Shown here piece after piece: positions 1 through 6,721 of a stretch of DNA of 19,524 nt. The notes under the pieces were generated by a model that did not search any database, was not told where the DNA came from, and saw nothing but the letters and a program-made list of their open reading frames with translations. The position numbers were made by a program, and so were the translations under genes. This DNA is from DAOPYE01 sp035352715 (GTDB taxonomy: Bacteria > Acidobacteriota > Holophagae > Holophagales > Holophagaceae). Positions within the stretch are counted from its first letter, which is position 1. The number at the start of each line of letters is the position of its first letter. Location of the stretch: positions 1-19,524 of the forward strand of contig DAOPYE010000044.1 in the NCBI GenBank assembly GCA_035352715.1, given 5' to 3'.

Positions 1-1
1 C

Positions 2-1267
2 CAGAACTTCAACCCGGTGAACCAATCACCCGAGGATGAGCAGCGCTGGGATCGAGAGTTCCTGGTCGCCCGGTCCACGGCTCTGGAGCGCGATGACGCT
101 TTGGCGGGTGGGGCCGTGGCCGAGATGGTCACTTCGGTGGTGGGAACCGGCCTGGGGCTTCACCCCGAGCCGGCCATGAAGCTTCTGGATTGGTCCCAGG
201 ACCAGTCGGTGGATTGGTCCGAGACAACCAAGGAGCGCTTTCAGCTCTGGGCTCAGGACCCGCGCGAGTGCGATCTGGCGCGACGCCGGAACTTCTACCA
301 GGGCCAATCTCTGGCCTATCGCACCTCGTTGAGTCGGGGTGACACCTTCGTTCTGTTGCCGCGCCGCAAGCACCCGGGCACCACCTGGGCCACCAAGTTC
401 CAGATCATCGAAGGCGATCGCTGCTGCATGCCGCGCGGCACCACCGAGACGGACACCTTCTCTCAGGGCGTGGAGCTGGATCCGGCCACGGGCTGTGTGC
501 AGCGTTACTGGTTCTGCAAGAAATACCCTCGCTCCGTGGGGCTCACCAGCGATGACTGGATGCCCGTGGATGCTTGGGACGCCTCGGGTTCAAGGCAGGT
601 GCTGCATCTCATGCACGAGGATCGGATTGATCTGCGTCGGGGTTATCCCCTGCTTGGGCCGGTGATCCAGCAGCTCAAGCAGATGAGCCGGTTGAGCGAA
701 TCGGAATTGGCTGCGGCCGTGGTCTGCAGCTTTTTCGCCGTTGGCGTTGAAAAGAACGGATCTGGCCCTGGGCCGCTGGGCCCCAAGGGCGTGGATTACA
801 AGGGAAACCCCGTCAAGGAACTGGGGCCGGCGCTGATTGCGGAGTTCCAGCCGGGCGAAAAGCTGGTGACCATCGCGCCGAACCGGCCCAACGGGGCGTT
901 CGATCCCTTCTGGCGCTCCTTGATGGGGCAGATCTCAATGCGGATCCAGGTGCCGCCGGAGGTGCTGCTGAAGAAGTTCGAAAGCAGCTACACGGCCGCG
1001 CGAGGTGCGTTGCTGCAGTTCTGGAAGTTCGTGCTGACTGAGCGGGAGAACCTGCTGGCGCCGAACTTCTGCCAGCCGCTCTACGAGGCATGGCTGGCAG
1101 AGGAAGTGGCTGCTGGCCGCATTGTTGCGCCGGGCTTCTTCCGTGACCCGCTTCTGCGGGCGGCTTATTGCAGCGCGCGGTGGATCGGCGACAACCCGCC
1201 GATTCTCGATCCATTGAAAGAGGTCATGGCTTCCGAGGAAATGATCGCCTGGGCATCAAAACCGTGA
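2..1267 (+). CDS. Phage portal protein, lambda family (5' partial, early 3' stop)
   Basis: The portal forms the dodecameric ring at the capsid vertex through which DNA is packaged and ejected. The frame is open to the left edge: codons before the first GTG (position 17) read QNFNPV, matching the usual lambda-portal N-terminal region, so the true start lies outside the window. Family-like segments follow in order: an Arg-rich ARST-L-RDD stretch, VTSVVGTGL, a region around RNFYQGQ, EGDRCCMPRG, and near the C-terminus PPEVLLKKFESSYTAARGAL and LDPLKEVMASEEM. Lambda portals normally continue several tens of residues past the DP-KEV motif. Here the frame stops about 15 codons later. An alternative frame continues from roughly 1230 as LGIKTVNGALESAERV and ends overlapping the next start codon. 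I infer a frameshift or a deletion junction. No terminase is visible because the edge cuts the gene; no capsid gene follows. Confidence 0.88.
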   Translation, partial: QNFNPVNQSPEDEQRWDREFLVARSTALERDDALAGGAVAEMVTSVVGTGLGLHPEPAMKLLDWSQDQSVDWSETTKERFQLWAQDPRECDLARRRNFYQGQSLAYRTSLSRGDTFVLLPRRKHPGTTWATKFQIIEGDRCCMPRGTTETDTFSQGVELDPATGCVQRYWFCKKYPRSVGLTSDDWMPVDAWDASGSRQVLHLMHEDRIDLRRGYPLLGPVIQQLKQMSRLSESELAAAVVCSFFAVGVEKNGSGPGPLGPKGVDYKGNPVKELGPALIAEFQPGEKLVTIAPNRPNGAFDPFWRSLMGQISMRIQVPPEVLLKKFESSYTAARGALLQFWKFVLTERENLLAPNFCQPLYEAWLAEEVAAGRIVAPGFFRDPLLRAAYCSARWIGDNPPILDPLKEVMASEEMIAWASKP

Positions 1268-1361
1268 ACGGCGCGCTTGAGAGCGCAGAGCGTGTTTCGG
1301 CGCCGTTCACCATGACCGGCCTGGGCATGAGTCTGGGCTGCTACCTCGGAGGAGATCAACG

Positions 1362-1898
1362 ATGAGCCTTTCCATGGGGCCAAACCTCAATCTGCTTGTG
1401 AATGGCGCGCAGGGAGATGCGCATTACGCCGAATTGATGCGGCTGTTGCGCTGGCTGGATTTCTTCATGGAACCCGTTGTGAAACAGGTCGGATTGACGG
1501 TTCCGGCCGCGAGCCCCAGCGATGGAGACGCTTACGTGGTGGGTCCTTCAGCTACGGGCGTTTGGGCGGGGCTTGATAACCGTCTCGTTCGATGGTCGGC
1601 CGTTCAGAATGCCTGGGAATCACTGGTCCCGAAGGCTGGCTGGCATGTTCTGGATGTGTCGAGGGTTCCTTGGTTCTACACGGGCTCGGCTTGGAATGCG
1701 CAGGTGGTTTTCGGTGGGCCGGTGTCATTGGCGACCTACACGGTTGCGGCTCTGCCAGCAGGTTCGATTGGCCAAGTTGTTTTCGTGTCCAATGGGAGAA
1801 AGGTGGCCGAAGGTGCCGGAGCTGGCACTGGCTGCGTGGCGGCCTTCTCGGGTGGAGCATGGCGGCGCATTTCGGATGATGCCGTTGTGCAGGCGTAA
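1362..1898 (+). CDS. DUF2793-type phage tail-associated protein
   Basis: This 178-residue protein resembles the DUF2793 family, found in tail-fibre or minor-tail regions of prophages; the biochemical role is unknown. The family signature is visible: an N-terminal PNLNLLVNGAQGDAHYAE segment, then PAASPSDGDAYVVGPSATG-WAG at about residues 49-70, and the W-Y-TGSAWN ending of the domain at about 104-112. The C-terminal 65 residues look like a short beta-rich tail (GGPVSLATYTV, AFSGGAWRRIS). The start is well supported: GGAGGA at 1348-1353 precedes the ATG, which overlaps an upstream TGA as ATGA. That overlap implies coupling to a gene whose frame ended at 1365, which is not the portal frame. In intact phages such a gene sits after many head and tail genes, so its position right after the portal indicates loss of intervening DNA. 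Confidence 0.72.
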   Translation: MSLSMGPNLNLLVNGAQGDAHYAELMRLLRWLDFFMEPVVKQVGLTVPAASPSDGDAYVVGPSATGVWAGLDNRLVRWSAVQNAWESLVPKAGWHVLDVSRVPWFYTGSAWNAQVVFGGPVSLATYTVAALPAGSIGQVVFVSNGRKVAEGAGAGTGCVAAFSGGAWRRISDDAVVQA

Positions 1899-1912
1899 GG
1901 ATCATTTGTGGT

Positions 1913-1941
1913 AATCCCCTTTAGCCACGCGGAAGGGGATT
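1913..1941 (+). other. Hairpin before the lysis cassette
   Basis: AATCCCCTT (1913-1921) and AAGGGGATT (1933-1941) form a 9-bp stem with an 11-nt loop between the tail gene and the endolysin gene. No T-run follows, so it is a poor intrinsic terminator. Its right arm contains an SD-like purine run next to a possible TTG start at 1940. It could act as a processing or translational control element; this is inference from pairing alone. Confidence 0.45.
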
Positions 1942-1961
1942 GAGGCTGCAGCTTGGATCTC

Positions 1962-1968
1962 AAGGGGG
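1962..1968 (+). promoter_or_regulatory. RBS that sets the endolysin start
   Basis: AAGGGGG lies 4 nt before the ATG at 1973. An in-frame TTG at 1940 would add 11 residues, but it sits inside a hairpin and directly against its own purine run, so 1973 is the better start. Confidence 0.6.
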
Positions 1969-1972
1969 ATCC

Positions 1973-2512
1973 ATGGATCTGTCAGTTGATGTCATTGCCA
2001 AGTCTTGCAAGGTTCCGTCTGAGAGCGTTGAAGCCAACTGGCCCTTGATTCTTGGGGCCCTGCGCGAACAAGGTATCGCCTCCATGCTCACGCAGGTTGC
2101 TACGGCCGCGACGGTCGCTGTGGAGACTGCCCGCACGTTCCAGCCCATCCACGAATACGGCGGACCTGCCTATTTCACGAAGCACTATGAAGGGCGCGCC
2201 GATCTTGGGAATTCGCTGGCCGGTGACGGGGTTCGGTATCACGGCCGTGGCTTCGTTCAGCTCACCGGCCGCGTGAACTACCACAAGGTGGGTGCGGCCC
2301 TGGGCCTGCCTCTTGAAGAGAATCCCGACCTTGCTCTGGACCCTGCGCATGCTGCACGGATCCTGGCTTGGTTCGTTCGGAATCATGGGGTGGCACGAGC
2401 GGCCGAGATTCGGGATTGGCGCCGAACCCGACTGCTCATCAATGGCGGCTACAACGGCTGGGACGATTACATCGCCTGCGTGACTTCGATGCTGGGGGGT
2501 GTTCATGCCTAG
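1973..2512 (+). CDS. GH19 chitinase-like endolysin
   Basis: A phage lysozyme of glycoside hydrolase family 19 that cleaves the glycan strands of peptidoglycan at the end of the lytic cycle. The 179-residue length suits a single-domain phage GH19 enzyme. Visible hallmarks are a predicted catalytic Glu51 in VAVETARTF, the HEYGGPAYFTKHYEGR segment (60-75), GDGVRYHGRGFVQLTGR (84-100) followed by NY, and a closing INGGYNGWDDY motif. There is no signal peptide, so export would depend on the holin encoded next. The gene overlaps the holin by 8 bp (ATG at 2505, stop at 2510-2512), typical of a coupled lysis cassette. The fold assignment is secure from motifs. The usual AHES-type context of the first catalytic Glu is degenerate here (AVETA), so activity should not be taken for granted. 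Confidence 0.9.
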   Translation: MDLSVDVIAKSCKVPSESVEANWPLILGALREQGIASMLTQVATAATVAVETARTFQPIHEYGGPAYFTKHYEGRADLGNSLAGDGVRYHGRGFVQLTGRVNYHKVGAALGLPLEENPDLALDPAHAARILAWFVRNHGVARAAEIRDWRRTRLLINGGYNGWDDYIACVTSMLGGVHA

Positions 2513-2786
2513 CCTCAAGAGCATCCGGCAAAGCCTCCAGGAGTGCGTTGAAGACGATGCAACAGGGAAGGGCAGCGGAAGCCGCCTCGCGCTGGTGATG
2601 GGCACCCTGACGCTTTGCGTGGGGCTGGTGGCGTCGCTTTCGGCCCAGGTGTTTCTCGGTCGGGATCTGTCCTCCACCACCCATTACTTGATCTATGCGA
2701 TCGCAGGGGGAGGGGCCGGGCCCTACACCTTCAAGCGCGTGGTTGAGGCGTTCAAGGGTGGATCCAGTGAGGAGCCCCATGCCTAG
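2505..2786 (+). CDS. Putative phage holin
   Basis: A 93-residue membrane protein with two likely transmembrane segments, about residues 28-52 (LALVMGTLTLCVGLVASLSAQVFLG) described here by its ends only: LALVMG to VFLG, and about 60-75 (HYLIYAIAGGGAGPY). A charged tail follows (FKRVVEAFKGGSSEEPHA region). Holins form lesions in the inner membrane that release the endolysin. No specific family is recognised; the call rests on size, topology and position between a GH19 endolysin and an Rz-like gene. The ATG at 2505 has a G-rich RBS (GGGGGGT, 2494-2500) inside the endolysin gene. A GTG at 2499 is an alternative start but lies on that RBS. The 3' end overlaps the next gene by 8 bp. Confidence 0.68.
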   Translation: MPSLKSIRQSLQECVEDDATGKGSGSRLALVMGTLTLCVGLVASLSAQVFLGRDLSSTTHYLIYAIAGGGAGPYTFKRVVEAFKGGSSEEPHA

Positions 2787-3363
2787 CCGAGTCCGTTCTG
2801 TCCTCATCGGCATTGGCCTCCTGGTTGTTGCAGGGGCGGTGGTGGCAATGCGGGGTTGCGTGTCATCCCGCAAGGTGGAAGCAGCGCTTGGAGAGGCCGC
2901 TGTCCATCACGAAGGCGCTGTCGCTCATGCCGCTGCAGCGGCCGTTCGAGATGGGCAGGCGGATGAACTGGCGGCGAAGGTTCTCGCCAGCGGCCGTGAA
3001 ATTGCCCGGTTGCGTGCCGAGCTCAAGCGCCAGCAGGACGCTGCAGCGCCATCCGAACCGGCGCCCGTGCCAGTGGAACCGCCAGTTGTGGATCCCATCG
3101 ATGCCACCAAGGATGAGCTGATCCAGGCCTATGAGCGACGAGATCAGGATCAGGAGGCGGAGATCCTGGCTCTGACACAGGCCCGCGATGAGTGGCGGTC
3201 AGCCGCCAAGGCGTCTCAGGCCGAAGTGATTCAGGTTCGCGCAGCTCTAGCGGCCCAGCAGGGGCTCGCCAGCAGCGAGAAGTGGCAGGCCCGATTTGAT
3301 GGGCTGAAGGTGGGTATTCCCGCAGGAATTGCGCTGGACCTTTTGGTGCGGAGGCTACGTTGA
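2779..3363 (+). CDS. Rz-like putative inner-membrane spanin
   Basis: A 194-residue protein with an N-terminal membrane anchor (about residues 7-24, after a short MPSRVRS basic n-region). A long alanine- and charge-rich helical region follows (31-90), then a Pro-rich hinge with APVPVEPPVVDP (95-106), a second coiled-coil-like region (112-160) and a C-terminal amphipathic end (GIPAGIALDLLVRRLR). This topology suits an i-spanin, which helps disrupt the outer membrane after peptidoglycan cleavage. The ATG at 2779 is preceded by GAGG (2769-2772) and overlaps the holin stop. No nested or following Rz1-type lipoprotein with a lipobox was found, so either the partner is missing or this is another phage membrane protein. 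The sequence is too generic for a firm family call. Confidence 0.55.
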   Translation: MPSRVRSVLIGIGLLVVAGAVVAMRGCVSSRKVEAALGEAAVHHEGAVAHAAAAAVRDGQADELAAKVLASGREIARLRAELKRQQDAAAPSEPAPVPVEPPVVDPIDATKDELIQAYERRDQDQEAEILALTQARDEWRSAAKASQAEVIQVRAALAAQQGLASSEKWQARFDGLKVGIPAGIALDLLVRRLR

Positions 3364-3611
3364 ACTGGGGATGGGTGGTGTCAGCCCTGGCGCTGGCCGG
3401 TGGGGTTGGTGGCGTGCTGGTTCAGTCCGGGCGCCTGCTCGAACAGGTGCGCGAGCTCCGGGGTAGGGTGAAGACGCTTGAAGACAGCCGGGAGGAGAGC
3501 AATGACTCCATCGCCCAGCTGCGAAGCGATATCCGAGTGCTCAACAACACCATTGAGAACCTGACGCGCACCATGGAGCGCTGGCCGTCCATACCACCTC
3601 GAAGCCTCTGA
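3360..3611 (+). CDS. Small phage membrane protein with coiled coil
   Basis: An 83-residue protein of unrecognised family. Residues 4-22 are hydrophobic (WVVSALALAGGVGGVLV), and residues about 26-72 form heptad-like coiled coil (LLEQVRELRGRVKTLEDS, then IRVLNNTIENLTRTME). It starts at TTG 3360, overlapping the previous TGA as TTGA, with GAGG at 3351-3354 as RBS. Tight overlap with the spanin-like gene places it in the lysis operon. It could be an accessory lysis or superinfection protein; no function is claimed. It is the last phage gene before the tRNA. Confidence 0.6.
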   Translation: MNWGWVVSALALAGGVGGVLVQSGRLLEQVRELRGRVKTLEDSREESNDSIAQLRSDIRVLNNTIENLTRTMERWPSIPPRSL

Positions 3612-3857
3612 TTTGTGCCTCAATTTGGGTGCAAAGCGGTAACGCCCTGGATCATCAACCACCCAGGGTTTCGATCCGCAGAGCAATCCGCAGGGCATGT
3701 GGACTCAGGCTGGAGGGGCGGATTGCCTGACGAAAAGTTATGCCACTCATGTGCCACTGTCCCAGCTACACCCCATCAAAACAGGGCACTTACGGCGCAT
3801 GTCATTACCCAGATTTTCACCGGAATTTGGGTGGTTTTAATGGTGTTCGCAGAAATG
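3612..3857. other. Non-coding prophage end with short repeats
   Basis: No convincing gene occurs here. It holds a 6-bp stem hairpin (CCCTGG 3645-3650, CCAGGG 3663-3668, followed by TTTC) that may be a weak terminator for the lysis operon. Two short direct-repeat pairs follow: ATCCGCAG at 3674-3681 and 3686-3693 (12-bp period), and TGCCACT at 3741-3747 and 3752-3758 (11-bp period, one helical turn). Helically phased repeats beside a tRNA 3' end resemble integrase or excisionase arm sites, which is an inference. Confidence 0.4.
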
Positions 3858-3889
3858 AAAAGCCCCGAAACCTTGTGGTTACGGGGCTT
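3858..3889 (-). terminator. Rho-independent terminator of tRNA-Ser
   Basis: On the minus strand AAGCCCCG and CGGGGCTT (3882-3889 and 3860-3867) pair as an 8-bp stem. Its 14-nt apical part can pair further (ACC with GGT), and TTTTCATTT follows. It begins 2 nt beyond the CCA end of the tRNA. Confidence 0.75.
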
Positions 3890-3891
3890 AT

Positions 3892-3981
3892 TGGCGGAGA
3901 GTAAGAGATTCGAACTCTTGATACGGTCGCCCGTATACACGATTTCCAATCGTGCTCCTTCGACCACTCGGACAACTCTCC
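3892..3981 (-). tRNA. tRNA-Ser (anticodon GGA)
   Basis: Read on the minus strand this is a 90-nt class II tRNA with encoded CCA. The acceptor stem pairs GGAGAGT with ACTCTCC, and the discriminator is G. The anticodon stem CACGAT/ATCGTG encloses TTGGAAA, giving anticodon GGA for UCC/UCU codons. The long variable arm (ATACGG-GCGA-CCGTAT) is diagnostic of serine tRNA. The T arm is AAGAG-TTCGAAT-CTCTT. Its 3' end faces the prophage, so it is the probable attachment target. Confidence 0.97.
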
Positions 3982-4015
3982 GTTGTTTGGGTCGTCTGCT
4001 GAAAGCAGAGCAAGA

Positions 4016-4044
4016 AGATTAGCATGTGTGCGGCTGCGGTCCAA
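4016..4044 (-). promoter_or_regulatory. Possible tRNA-Ser promoter
   Basis: On the minus strand TTGGAC (4039-4044) and TAATCT (4016-4021) are separated by 17 bp, 34 bp before the tRNA 5' end. Each hexamer matches the sigma-70 consensus only partly, so this is tentative. The rest of 3982-4240 holds nothing else recognisable apart from the possible acyl-carrier promoter. Confidence 0.25.
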
Positions 4045-4174
4045 GGCCAGATCTTGGGGGGCTGGCAGGGAAGGGGGGAGGCGGCGAGATAGAGGTGATG
4101 CCCAGGGAGGCAGGCCTTGTGAAAATTCGGCGAATGAAATGGAATCAGGCGCGAGTTCGGGGGGCCGCGTTCGA

Positions 4175-4180
4175 TATACT
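4175..4180 (+). promoter_or_regulatory. Possible -10 box for the ACP/KAS III pair
   Basis: TATACT, five of six matches to TATAAT, lies 60 bp before the acyl carrier protein start. No clear -35 box is found at the usual distance; the upstream sequence is G-rich. Tentative. Confidence 0.3.
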
Positions 4181-4240
4181 CTCCTGGTTCGCAGTCCAGC
4201 TTGATGCTGTCGCCCTGGGCGTTTCTTTGAGGAATCACGA

Positions 4241-4480
4241 ATGAGCACGATCGACACCGTCCGGAACCTGGTTGCGGAGCTGGCGCAGGCGCCTGTTCCC
4301 GCCGATGCGGATGCATCTCTTTTCGAGGCCGGGGCGATCGACTCCTTCGGCGTGATGGATCTGGTGGAGCGCCTGGAAGAGGCCTTCGGCATCCAGATCC
4401 CCGACAAGGACATGGTGCCTCGCAAGTTCGAGACGCTGACCAAGATCGTGACCTACGTGGATCAGCGACAGGGCGCCTGA
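4241..4480 (+). CDS. Acyl carrier protein
   Basis: A 79-residue carrier protein. It has the four-helix ACP pattern and the phosphopantetheine attachment site GAIDSFGVMDLV, with Ser35 as the modified residue; LFEAGAIDS before it and a helix-III-like IPDKDMVPRKFETL after it are typical. The DSF version, rather than the DSLD of housekeeping AcpP, is more common in dedicated or DltC-like carriers, so a specialised pathway is likelier than bulk fatty-acid synthesis. GAGGA at 4229-4233 precedes the ATG. The next gene starts one base after the stop, implying that this carrier serves the KAS III-like protein. No other fatty-acid genes are adjacent. Confidence 0.9.
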   Translation: MSTIDTVRNLVAELAQAPVPADADASLFEAGAIDSFGVMDLVERLEEAFGIQIPDKDMVPRKFETLTKIVTYVDQRQGA

Positions 4481-4481
4481 G

Positions 4482-5408
4482 ATGGCCTCCATCCTGGGTT
4501 TCGGGGCCCATCTTCCCGATCGTGTCGTGACGGCCGCAGAGCTGGCCGCGCAACTGGGCGTCGAGCCGGATTGGATCCTGGAGATGTGCGGCATCGCCGA
4601 GCGGCGCTACGCCGGTCCGGACGAGACGGTGGTGGATCTGGCCGAACGCGCCGCGCGCCGCGTGCTGGAGGCCACCCACATGCAGGCGGCCGATCTGGGT
4701 GGGATCATGGTCGGCACGGGCACGGCTCCACGGGCGTTCCCGGGTGTGAGCGCCAGCCTGCAGCAGCGCCTGGGGGTGGGGGGCATGGCCTTCGATATTC
4801 CGCTGGCGAGCGTTGGCGGATTTTTCGCGCTCTGCACCGCGGCGGATCTGGCGCCGCGCCTGGGGCCGATCCTGGTGGTGGGTGCCGAGAAGATGAGCGA
4901 GGTCGTGCAGGCGTATCCCGCGAAGGAGACGACGATCCTGTTCGGCGATGGCGCGGGCGCGTGCATCGTGAGCCCCGGTGAAGGTCCGCTGGAGATCGTG
5001 GACTGGATCGCCGAAAGCGACGGGGCCTTTGCCGATGATCTTCAGCGCGAGCCCGGTGGACCGCTGGTGATGCATGGCCGTCAGGTCATCATGCAGGCCA
5101 ACCGCAAGCTCAAACGCTCGATCCAGATGCTGCTGGATAGACATCAACGGTCCACTTCGGACGTGGATCTGTTCCTGCTGCACCAGGCGAACCTGAATTT
5201 GCTCAACCAGGTGGCGAAGGGCCTTGGCATCGACGAGGAGCGCGTCTTCGTGAACCTGCAAACTCGGGGCAACACCAGTTCGGCGTCCCTGTTCATCGCC
5301 GCCGCCGAGGCCCAGGCTGCGGGGCGTCTGCGCTCTGGCGATCATGTGGTGTTGGCGGCCTTCGGCTCGGGCTTTTCCTTCGGGGCGATGCTGGCGCGCG
5401 TGCGCTGA
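4482..5408 (+). CDS. KAS III (FabH-like) thiolase-fold protein with Ser nucleophile position
   Basis: A 308-residue beta-ketoacyl-ACP synthase III homologue of near-typical length. FabH enzymes condense an acyl-CoA starter with malonyl-ACP using a Cys-His-Asn triad. Here His234 (LLHQANLNLL) and Asn264 (RGNTSSAS) are clear, as is the C-terminal FGSGFSFGAMLARV motif. At the nucleophile, where the family reads roughly FDI-NAACSGF, this protein reads FDIPLASVGGFFAL, with Ser110 encoded by AGC at 4809-4811. The change looks genuine, since the surrounding frame is intact. Known KAS III relatives with Ser at this position (for example DpsC of daunorubicin biosynthesis) use unusual starters or act as acyltransferases. 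It may therefore prime or transfer acyl groups with the adjacent ACP instead of doing standard elongation. Substrate unknown. Confidence 0.85.
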   Translation: MASILGFGAHLPDRVVTAAELAAQLGVEPDWILEMCGIAERRYAGPDETVVDLAERAARRVLEATHMQAADLGGIMVGTGTAPRAFPGVSASLQQRLGVGGMAFDIPLASVGGFFALCTAADLAPRLGPILVVGAEKMSEVVQAYPAKETTILFGDGAGACIVSPGEGPLEIVDWIAESDGAFADDLQREPGGPLVMHGRQVIMQANRKLKRSIQMLLDRHQRSTSDVDLFLLHQANLNLLNQVAKGLGIDEERVFVNLQTRGNTSSASLFIAAAEAQAAGRLRSGDHVVLAAFGSGFSFGAMLARVR

Positions 5409-5427
5409 ACTCGATTTCCTGATAAGT

Positions 5428-5460
5428 AAAAGCCCTGGGCGAGGCCAGGGCTTTTCTTTT
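5428..5460. terminator. Bidirectional intrinsic terminator
   Basis: AAAAGCCCTGG (5428-5438) and CCAGGGCTTTT (5445-5455) form an 11-bp stem around GCGAGG, with TCTTTT following on plus and an A/T-rich flank on minus. It separates the convergent KAS III gene and the flavo-diiron gene. Confidence 0.9.
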
Positions 5461-5478
5461 GGGTGCTGATGATAGGGC

Positions 5479-6708
5479 TTAGGCCTTGAGCGCGGCGAGG
5501 CGCTCGCCCACCTTGACGCCCAGCGCGCGGCAATCCTCCAGGGTCGAATCCCCGGGCACGAACTGGGTGCGCAGGACGCCGATCAGCTCAACGCCCATTT
5601 CGGTGAGCGCTTCCTCCACGTGCTTCACGCCTTCGCCGCTCCAGCCGTAGCTGCCGAAGGCCGCGCCCACGAGGTTCTTGCGCTTGAGTCCCTTGAGGTA
5701 GCACAGCGCGTCAGCGATGGTGGGATACATCTGGGTGTTGAGCGTGGGGCTGCCGACGATCAGCGCGCCCGCGTCCAGCAGCTCGGTCGCAAGCTCCGAA
5801 CGGTGCGAGCCCGCGAGCGGGAACACCTTCACCTGGGCGCCAGCGGCGATGAGCCCATCGGTCAGCGCCCGGGCCATCACATCCGTGCTTTCCCACATGG
5901 TGTCGAAGACCACGACGGCCTTGTTCGTGGGCTTGTGGGCGGCCCAGCGCTTGTACCACTCCACCACCTTGGGGAACTTCTCCCGCCAGATGGGGCCGTG
6001 GTCCGGGAAGGCGATTTCGATTTCCATGCCCGCCTTTTCGACGCGATCGAAGAGCTTGGGGATCATGGCGCTGAAGGGCAGCAGGATATTGGCGAAGTAG
6101 CGGCCGGCTTCTTCCTCCAGCAGCCAGTCGGGCACATCCTCCGCAAAGCGCTCCCCACCGGCCAGATGCATGCCGAAGGCATCCTGGCAGAACAGCGCCT
6201 TGCGCTCGGGGATGTAGCTGAACATGCTGTCGGGCCAGTGCAGCAGCGGCGTCTGCATGAACTTGACCGTCATGGGCCCGCCTTCGGCCCCTTCGCCGCT
6301 GATGCGGGCCTCGTCGCCCTCCTTCACGGCGATGATGTCCAGGGCGTCATGGTGGAAGTGCGCCTTCAGGGCCTCGACACCCTTGGGGCTGGCGTAGACC
6401 TTTTCGGGCTTGGCCAGGGCGATGAGATCGGGCAGGCAGCCGCTGTGATCCATCTCGGCGTGGTTGCTGATGATGATGTCGATCTTGGAAAGATCGCCGA
6501 TCACATCGATGATTCGCGAGATCAGTTCGTCCTTGAAATGCGATTTCACCGTGTCGATCAGCGTGATCTTTTCGCCCAGCACCAGGTAGGCGTTGTACGT
6601 GGTGCCGCGGCTCGTGCTGTAGCCGTGGAACTCACGCACGGCCCAGTCGATGGCGCCCACCCAGTAGATGTCTTCAGCGACCTTCAAAGCCTTGAAAGGC
6701 GTACCCAT
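5479..6708 (-). CDS. fprA: FprA-type flavo-diiron protein (NO/O2 reductase)
   Basis: A 409-residue A-type flavoprotein. It joins a metallo-beta-lactamase-like diiron domain (about 1-255) to a C-terminal flavodoxin domain (about 262-405), the minimal length for the family. These cytoplasmic enzymes reduce O2 to water or NO to N2O, usually fed by rubredoxin, and protect anaerobes. All expected iron ligands are present: H83, E85 and D87 in SNHAEMDHSG, H157 in LLHWPDSM, D176 in FCQDAFG, and H237 in FPDHGPIW. FMN-binding loops are FDTMWESTD, VGSPTLN and FGSYGWSGEG. I chose the ATG at 6708 because AAGGAG sits 7 nt upstream; a start 13 codons earlier would add an unconserved MSCPMTVWRRSWH. No rubredoxin or reductase gene is adjacent. 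O2 or NO preference cannot be read from the sequence. Confidence 0.94.
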   Translation of the reverse strand: MGTPFKALKVAEDIYWVGAIDWAVREFHGYSTSRGTTYNAYLVLGEKITLIDTVKSHFKDELISRIIDVIGDLSKIDIIISNHAEMDHSGCLPDLIALAKPEKVYASPKGVEALKAHFHHDALDIIAVKEGDEARISGEGAEGGPMTVKFMQTPLLHWPDSMFSYIPERKALFCQDAFGMHLAGGERFAEDVPDWLLEEEAGRYFANILLPFSAMIPKLFDRVEKAGMEIEIAFPDHGPIWREKFPKVVEWYKRWAAHKPTNKAVVVFDTMWESTDVMARALTDGLIAAGAQVKVFPLAGSHRSELATELLDAGALIVGSPTLNTQMYPTIADALCYLKGLKRKNLVGAAFGSYGWSGEGVKHVEEALTEMGVELIGVLRTQFVPGDSTLEDCRALGVKVGERLAALKA

Positions 6709-6715
6709 ATGCCAG

Positions 6716-6721
6716 CTCCTT
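6716..6721 (-). promoter_or_regulatory. RBS that sets the fprA start
   Basis: AAGGAG on the minus strand with 7-nt spacing to the ATG at 6706-6708. It lies inside the longer alternative frame and so argues for the shorter protein. Confidence 0.75.

Noticed and set aside
2813..3121. Possible Rz1 lipoprotein nested in the spanin-like gene in another frame
   Set aside because: The frame has no lipobox and no signal peptide, so it does not look like an o-spanin.
1..3890. Insertion sequence or transposase in the prophage region
   Set aside because: No transposase-like protein or terminal inverted repeats were found; the genes are phage structural and lysis genes.
3888..5345. Long minus-strand open frame (485 codons) opposite ACP and KAS III
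   Set aside because: It is Arg/His/Gln-rich with no domain pattern, runs through a tRNA gene and lies opposite two motif-confirmed genes. It is an antisense shadow of GC-rich codons.
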